Source: Streptomyces sp. ISL-98
GTDB taxonomy: Bacteria > Actinomycetota > Actinomycetes > Streptomycetales > Streptomycetaceae
Direction: 5' to 3'
DNA length: 64,000 nucleotides
NCBI RefSeq assembly: GCF_018614055.1
Contig: NZ_JAGGPB010000027.1
Location: forward strand, 1 to 64,000
Below the pieces are notes generated by a model. The model was not told where the DNA came from. It made no database searches and saw only the letters and a list, made by a program, of their open reading frames with translations. Each line of letters begins with the position of its first letter. Position 1 is the first letter of the stretch. A program made the translations under genes and the position numbers. Below, piece after piece: positions 59,113 through 64,000 of this stretch.

Positions 59113-61263
59113 TCATCCGCCGCCCCCCAACAGCCCCGCCGCCCGCGCCCACCTGTACTTCGCGCCGAGCACCTCCACCGGCCGCTCCGTCGTGTACGGA
59201 TATGCGACGACGCCCCGCTCGAAGAGATACGCGCACGCGTCCTCGACCTCCACATCGCCCGCCAGCGACGCCACCACCGGCTTCTCGATGCCGCGCGCCC
59301 GGAACTCGTCCACCACCCGCGCCGTCAGCTCGGCGAAGACCATCGGCGGCGTCACGATGGTGTGCCAGTAGCCCAGCACCAGCGCGTGGATCCGCGGGTC
59401 CTCCATGCCCAGCCGGATCGTCGCCTCGTACGTCGACGGGGGCTCGCCGCCCGTGATGTCGATCGGGTTGCCGGCCGCCCCGAAGGGAGGGATGAACGCC
59501 TTGAACGCCGCGTCCAGATCGTCCGGTATCTCCATCAGTGAGAGCCCGTTGTCGACAATCGCGTCCGAAAGCAGCACACCGGAGCCGCCCGCTCCCGTGA
59601 TGATGACGACGTTGTCGCCCTTCGGCGTGGGCAGCACGGGCAGCGCCCGCGCGTATTCGAGCATCTCGTTCAGCCCCGGCGCCCTGATCACGCCGGCCTG
59701 CCGCAGGATGTCGTCGTACACGGCGTCGTCACCCGCGAGCGCCCCCGTGTGCGAGCCCGCCGCCTTCGCGCCCGCGCTCGTACGGCCCGCCTTGAGCACC
59801 ACGATCGGTTTCTTCCGTACGGTCGCCCGCGCCGCATCGACGAAGGCCCGGCCGTCCTTCAGGTCCTCCAAGTGCATGGCGATGCATGTGGTGTTGGGGT
59901 CTTCACCGAACCAGGTCAGCAGATCGTCCTCGTCGAGATCCGACTTGTTGCCGAGCCCGACGATCGCCGAGACGCCGGTCTTCGTCGTACGGGCGAATCC
60001 GAGGATCGCCATGCCGATGCCGCCGGACTGGGAGGTCAGCGCCACGCCGCCCTTGACGTCGTACGGCGTGCAGAAGGTCGCGCAGAGGTCCTGCCAGGTC
60101 GAGTAGTAGCCGTAGATGTTCGGCCCGAGCAGGCGTACGCCGTGCCGCTCCGCGATGGCGACGATTTCCGCCTGGAGCGCGTGCTCGCCGGTCTCGGCGA
60201 AGCCGGACGGAATGAGCACGGCATTGGGGATCCCCTTGCGCCCCACCTCTTCCAGTGCCGCTGCAACGAACTTGGCAGGGATCGCGAAGACCGCCACATC
60301 TACCTCACCCGGAACGTCCGTCACACTCTTGTACGCCTTGCGGCCCAAGATGTCATCGGCCCGGGGATTCACTGGATGAATCTCGCCGGGGAAACCGCCG
60401 TCGACGAGGTTGCGCATCACCGAGTTGCCGATTTTGCCCGGCTCGTTGGAGGCGCCGACGACGGCGACCGAGCGGGGCTGCATCAGCCGCCGCATCGAGG
60501 TGAGGATCTCGCCCCGGCTGTACTGGCGCCGGGGCGCGGGGGCGGGCCCGCCCAGCAGGATGCGTACGTCGGCCGCCATCACCCCGTCCGCCGTGGCGAA
60601 CACGGGGTTGAGGTCCACCTCCGCGATCTCGGGGAAGTCGGCGGCCAGTTCCGAAACGCGCACGATGAGGCCGGCCAGCGCCGTACGGTCCACCGCGGCC
60701 CCGCCCCGTACGCCGCGCAGAATCCCGGCGGCCCGGATCGAGTCGAGCATGGAGAGCGCGTCGATGTCAGAGGCAGGTGCGAGTCTGAAGGTGATGTCTT
60801 TCAGCACCTCCACCAGCACCCCGCCAAGACCGAAGGCCACGATCTTTCCGAAGGTCGGGTCGGAGACGGAGCCGACGATGACCTCTTGCCCGGCCGGCAC
60901 CATCTGCTGGACCTGGACGCCCTTGATACGTGCCGTGGGATCGTAGGTACGGGCATTGGCCACGATCTCGGTGAACGCTGCCCGCACTTCACTCGGCGAC
61001 TTGAGCCCGATCCGTACCCCGCCCGCGTCCGTCTTGTGGACGATCTCTGGGGAGACGATCTTGAGCGCGACGGGGAAGCCGATCCGGTCGGCGAAGGCGA
61101 CCGCCTCGTCCACGCTCTCGGCGAGCGCTTCCGCCGGCACCGGGATGCTGTACGCGTCGGCAATCAGTTTGGCCTCGGGGGCGGTCAGCGCACTGCGGCC
61201 CTCGCTGCGTGCCGCGGCCAGTACGGCTCGTACCGCCGCGGCGTCATGACGGGCGTCGTCCAT
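59113..61263 (-). CDS. ADP-forming acyl-CoA synthetase family protein
   Basis: A 716-aa NDP-forming CoA ligase. The ATP-grasp (beta) part comes first (about 20-235; IADAYSIPVPAE, VHKTDAGGVRIGL), followed by the CoA-binding domain (about 265-390; MQPRSVAVVGASNEPGKIGN) and the ligase-CoA part with the phospho-His region AGSHTGALAGDDAVYD (about 520). This beta-then-alpha order is the reverse of the more common arrangement. ATG 61263 overlaps the Frc stop by one base (TGATG). It may activate oxalate or another short acid. Confidence 0.85.
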   Translation of the reverse strand: MDDARHDAAAVRAVLAAARSEGRSALTAPEAKLIADAYSIPVPAEALAESVDEAVAFADRIGFPVALKIVSPEIVHKTDAGGVRIGLKSPSEVRAAFTEIVANARTYDPTARIKGVQVQQMVPAGQEVIVGSVSDPTFGKIVAFGLGGVLVEVLKDITFRLAPASDIDALSMLDSIRAAGILRGVRGGAAVDRTALAGLIVRVSELAADFPEIAEVDLNPVFATADGVMAADVRILLGGPAPAPRRQYSRGEILTSMRRLMQPRSVAVVGASNEPGKIGNSVMRNLVDGGFPGEIHPVNPRADDILGRKAYKSVTDVPGEVDVAVFAIPAKFVAAALEEVGRKGIPNAVLIPSGFAETGEHALQAEIVAIAERHGVRLLGPNIYGYYSTWQDLCATFCTPYDVKGGVALTSQSGGIGMAILGFARTTKTGVSAIVGLGNKSDLDEDDLLTWFGEDPNTTCIAMHLEDLKDGRAFVDAARATVRKKPIVVLKAGRTSAGAKAAGSHTGALAGDDAVYDDILRQAGVIRAPGLNEMLEYARALPVLPTPKGDNVVIITGAGGSGVLLSDAIVDNGLSLMEIPDDLDAAFKAFIPPFGAAGNPIDITGGEPPSTYEATIRLGMEDPRIHALVLGYWHTIVTPPMVFAELTARVVDEFRARGIEKPVVASLAGDVEVEDACAYLFERGVVAYPYTTERPVEVLGAKYRWARAAGLLGGGG

Positions 61264-62492
61264 CAGATCACTCCGTTCGTCTTGAGCAGCCGCATTTCCT
61301 CGTCACCGAGGCCGAGCTCACCGACGTACACCTCGCCGTTGTGCTCACCGAGCAGCGGTGAAGTGACCACGTCGAAGGGGGAGTCGGACAGCTTGATGGG
61401 GTTGCCGACGGTGGTGAAGGTGCCGCGCTCGGGGTGCTCGACGTCGACGACCATCTCGTTCGCGACCAGCGACGCGTCCTCGAAGATCTCCTTCGTGGAG
61501 AGGATCGGGCCGCACGGGATGTTGTGGGCGTTGAGCTGCTCCAGCACGTCCCACTTCGGGAGGGTCGACGACCACTCCTCGATCAGCTGGAACATCTTGC
61601 CGAGCTTGGGAAGCCGGTCCGCCGGCGTCGCCCACTCGGGATCGTCGGCCAGCTCCGGCCGCCCGATCAGCTCGGCGAGCGGCCGCCAGCCGACCGGCTG
61701 GACGATGACGTAGACGTAGTCGTTGGGCCCGCCGGGCGCGCACTTGACCGCCCAGCCCGGCTGCCCGCCGCCGCTCGCGTTGCCGCTGCGCGGCACCTCG
61801 TCGCCGAAGTCCTCGTTCGGGTACTCGGCGAGCGGGCCGTGCGCGAGCCGCTGCTGGTCGCGCAGCTTCACCCGGCACAGGTTCAGGACGGCGTGCTGCA
61901 TGGCGACATTGACCCGCTGCCCACGCCCCGTGTTCTCGCGCTGGAAGAGCGCGGCGAGAATGCCCGCCACCGTATGGATCCCGGTCCCCGAGTCGCCGAT
62001 CTGCGCGCCGGTGGCGAGTGGCGGCCCGTCCTCGAAACCCGTGGTGGACATGGATCCGCCCATGGCCTGGGCGACGACTTCGTACGCCTTGAAGTTGGTG
62101 TACGGGCCATCGCCGAAGCCCTTGATCGAGGCGTAGATGATCCGCGGGTTGATCTCCTGGATGCGTTCCCAGGTGAAGCCCATTCGGTCGACGGCGCCCG
62201 GCCCGAAGTTCTCGACCATGACATCCGAACGGCGGATGAGCTCCGTCAAAATCTCCTTACCCCGCTCCGTCTTGGTGTTGAGGGTGATGCTCCGCTTGTT
62301 GCAGTTGAGCATCGTGAAGTAGAGGGAGTCGACGTCCGGCAGATCACGCAGCTGCTTGCGCGTGATGTCGCCGCTCGGCGCCTCCAGTTTCACCACGTCC
62401 GCACCGAGCCAGGCAAGGAGCTGGGTGGCGGAGGGACCGGACTGTACGTGCGTCATGTCGAGGACGCGCACGCCCTCAAGAGCCTTGGTCAT
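61263..62492 (-). CDS. frc: formyl-CoA:oxalate CoA-transferase (class III)
   Basis: A 409-aa class III CoA-transferase. The catalytic Asp is in QIGDSGTGIHTV, matching formyl-CoA transferase, and the glycine loop SGGGQPGW, a hallmark of Oxalobacter Frc, is present. The N terminus LEGVRVLDMTHVQSGPS is typical. It transfers CoA from formyl-CoA to oxalate. Start 62492, 12 bases after the TPP-enzyme stop; overlaps the next gene. Confidence 0.92.
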   Translation of the reverse strand: MTKALEGVRVLDMTHVQSGPSATQLLAWLGADVVKLEAPSGDITRKQLRDLPDVDSLYFTMLNCNKRSITLNTKTERGKEILTELIRRSDVMVENFGPGAVDRMGFTWERIQEINPRIIYASIKGFGDGPYTNFKAYEVVAQAMGGSMSTTGFEDGPPLATGAQIGDSGTGIHTVAGILAALFQRENTGRGQRVNVAMQHAVLNLCRVKLRDQQRLAHGPLAEYPNEDFGDEVPRSGNASGGGQPGWAVKCAPGGPNDYVYVIVQPVGWRPLAELIGRPELADDPEWATPADRLPKLGKMFQLIEEWSSTLPKWDVLEQLNAHNIPCGPILSTKEIFEDASLVANEMVVDVEHPERGTFTTVGNPIKLSDSPFDVVTSPLLGEHNGEVYVGELGLGDEEMRLLKTNGVI

Positions 62493-62504
62493 GAGCGGCC
62501 TCCG

Positions 62505-64000
62505 CTACTTGTACATCGTCTGGTTCATGGTTCCGGGGGCATACACGTCCGGGTCGACCCACACATTGATCAGTGAGGGCAGGCCGGACTCGCGGGCGCG
62601 GCGCAGGGCCGACGCGATGTCGGCGGGGTCGCGGACCTCTTCGCCGTAACCGCCCAGCATCTGCGCGAACTTGTCGTAGTGGACGTCACCGAGGGTGTTG
62701 CCGACCCGCTCGCGCTCGTCGCCGTACTTGGCCTTCTGGCCGTAACGGATCTGGTTCATCGAGGAGTTGTTGCCGACGATCCCGACGAAGGGCAGGTTGT
62801 AGCGCACCAGCGTCTCGAAGTCCCAGCCCGTCAGCGAGAACGCGCCGTCCCCGAAGAGCGCCACGACCTCTTTGTCCGGCCGGGCCTGCTTGGCGGCGAG
62901 GACGAACGGCACTCCGACGCCGAGCGTGCCGAGCGGTCCCGGGTCCATCCAGTGGCCGGGAGACTTGGGCTGGACGACCTGCCCGGAGAAGGTGACGATG
63001 TCGCCGCCGTCACCGATGTAGATCGTGTCCTCGGTCAGGAAGTCGTTGATCTCGCTGACGAGGCGGTACGGGTGGATGGGCAAGGCGTCCGACTTCAGCT
63101 GCGGCAGCCGCTTCTCGACGGCTGTCTGCTCGGCGGTACGCAGTTCCTCCAGCCATGCCTTGCGCTTGACCGACCCGCCGTTGAGGCGGCCCGACGCCGA
63201 CTGGCTGACGGACTTCAGGATCTGTCCGGGGTCACCCACGATGCCCAGGTCGATGTCCCTGTTCTTGCCGACGGTCCGGTAGTCCAGGTCGATCTGTACG
63301 ACCGTCGCGGTCGGCGAGAGCCGCTTGCCGTACCCCATACGGAAGTCGAAGGGCGTACCGACGATGACGATGAGGTCGGCGTTGGCGAAGGCGTAGCGCC
63401 GGGAGAGCTGGAAGTGGTGCGGGTCGCCGGGCGGCAGGGTGCCGCGCCCCGCGCCGTTCATGTACGCGGGCACATTCAGCGTCCGTACGAGCTCGGTCGC
63501 CGCGTCCGTCGCGCGCGTCGTCCACACCTGGCTGCCGAGCAGGATCGCGGGCTTCTCGGCGTGTACGAGCAGATCGGCCAGCTTCTCCACGGCCTCGGGA
63601 TCGCCGGCCGCGCGGGTGGAGGCCCGGTACTGCCCGGCCTGCGGTACGCGCGCCTTGTCCACCGGGACCTTGGCGTCGAGCACGTCGCGCGGGATCTCCA
63701 GGAAGGAGGGGCCCGGCGCACCGTGGAAGCACTCGCGGAACGCCATCGACACCATGTCGGCGGCCCGCGCCGTGTCCGGAACGGTGGCGGCGAACTTGGT
63801 GATCGGCGTCATCATGTCGACGTGCGGCAGGTCCTGGAGCGATCCCATCTTGTGCTGGCTGTGTGCGCCTTGGCCCCCGATGAGCAGCATGGGCGACTCG
63901 GCGCGGAAGGCGTTCGCGACTCCGGTGACGGCGTCGGTCGTGCCGGGCCCGGCGGTGACGACCGCGCAGCCCGGCTTGCCGGTGAGCCGTGCGTAGCCGT
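62505..64000 (-). CDS. TPP-dependent enzyme, probable oxalyl-CoA decarboxylase, start outside window
   Basis: About 498 residues of an open frame, truncated at the N terminus by the window end. The TPP-binding motif is present (ALFGDGAFSLTGWDFETL, then VGNNSSMNQ), along with the earlier PGTTDAVTGVANAF and a GGQGAHSQHK substrate-loop region. Automatic pipelines would call it acetolactate synthase; position next to frc and an OFA transporter favours oxalyl-CoA decarboxylase or 2-hydroxyacyl-CoA lyase. The protein ends at TAG/TAC region 62505 just before frc. Confidence 0.8.
   Translation of the reverse strand, partial: GYARLTGKPGCAVVTAGPGTTDAVTGVANAFRAESPMLLIGGQGAHSQHKMGSLQDLPHVDMMTPITKFAATVPDTARAADMVSMAFRECFHGAPGPSFLEIPRDVLDAKVPVDKARVPQAGQYRASTRAAGDPEAVEKLADLLVHAEKPAILLGSQVWTTRATDAATELVRTLNVPAYMNGAGRGTLPPGDPHHFQLSRRYAFANADLIVIVGTPFDFRMGYGKRLSPTATVVQIDLDYRTVGKNRDIDLGIVGDPGQILKSVSQSASGRLNGGSVKRKAWLEELRTAEQTAVEKRLPQLKSDALPIHPYRLVSEINDFLTEDTIYIGDGGDIVTFSGQVVQPKSPGHWMDPGPLGTLGVGVPFVLAAKQARPDKEVVALFGDGAFSLTGWDFETLVRYNLPFVGIVGNNSSMNQIRYGQKAKYGDERERVGNTLGDVHYDKFAQMLGGYGEEVRDPADIASALRRARESGLPSLINVWVDPDVYAPGTMNQTMYK

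Noticed and set aside
62505..64000. Calling the TPP enzyme acetolactate synthase
   Set aside because: The TPP fold alone cannot decide; neighbours frc and the OFA transporter favour oxalyl-CoA decarboxylase. Kept as an alternative.

Overview
The window reads as a chromosomal segment of a high-GC actinomycete, almost certainly Streptomyces or a close relative. The evidence is the strong GC bias at third codon positions, many GTG starts, genes joined by 4-base ATGA/GTGA overlaps, a WhiJ-type XRE/DUF5753 regulator, and Streptomyces-style dispersed GC-rich repeats. No rRNA, tRNA, CRISPR array or replication origin was seen. Species assignment is inference.

Layout. 0-4 kb: the end of an IS630-family transposase, then a beta-carbonic anhydrase paired with a SulP anion transporter, and a small membrane protein. 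4.04-8.44 kb: an inserted block flanked by imperfect duplications of host sequence. It holds an XRE pseudogene and a tightly packed minus-strand cassette: a 67-aa protein, a DUF6879 protein, an XRE/DUF5753 regulator, three Cys/His-rich miniproteins, a Pro-rich 45-aa peptide and a PCMT-like methyltransferase. 8.4-17.2 kb: scattered accessory genes (XRE/MmyB regulator, pterin carbinolamine dehydratase, methyltransferase, NmrA-type reductase with divergent AraC regulator, ricin-fold lectin, aldo/keto reductase, two alpha/beta hydrolases). 17.3-22.6 kb: a branched-chain-amino-acid-type ABC importer in which LivH, LivM and LivF are one 1075-aa polypeptide. 22.7-28 kb: acyl-CoA synthetase, LysR with divergent BASS-type transporter, and a 2Fe-2S ferredoxin-like protein.

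28-36.9 kb: an overlapping operon panE > formate dehydrogenase catalytic part > NuoE-NuoF fusion > formate dehydrogenase N-terminal Fe-S part > fdhD. It faces a KAS III-like gene and a GntR regulator, and both promoter regions carry the same operator-like word. 37-44.5 kb: ROK regulator, ribose-type sugar ABC importer, Gfo/Idh/MocA oxidoreductase and a TIM-barrel isomerase. 44.9-57.6 kb: a secreted 1246-aa GSDH/PKD/CBM/ThuA/DUF1080 protein followed by an Ebo-type operon (inositol-phosphate synthase, UbiA prenyltransferase, TIM barrel, EboA, EboB, EboE, EboF-like phosphodiesterase, Tat-exported TIM barrel). The ROK gene and the secreted protein share a promoter block with identical spacing, so the sugar importer and the Ebo operon probably form one regulon.

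57.6-64 kb: a minus-strand oxalate module (TPP enzyme cut by the window end, formyl-CoA transferase, ADP-forming acyl-CoA synthetase, OFA-family transporter). Its formate product could feed the formate dehydrogenase at 28-34 kb.

A dispersed GC-rich repeat family runs through the window. Three genes (LivHMF fusion, NuoEF, UbiA) carry copies translated in frame as long disordered linkers.
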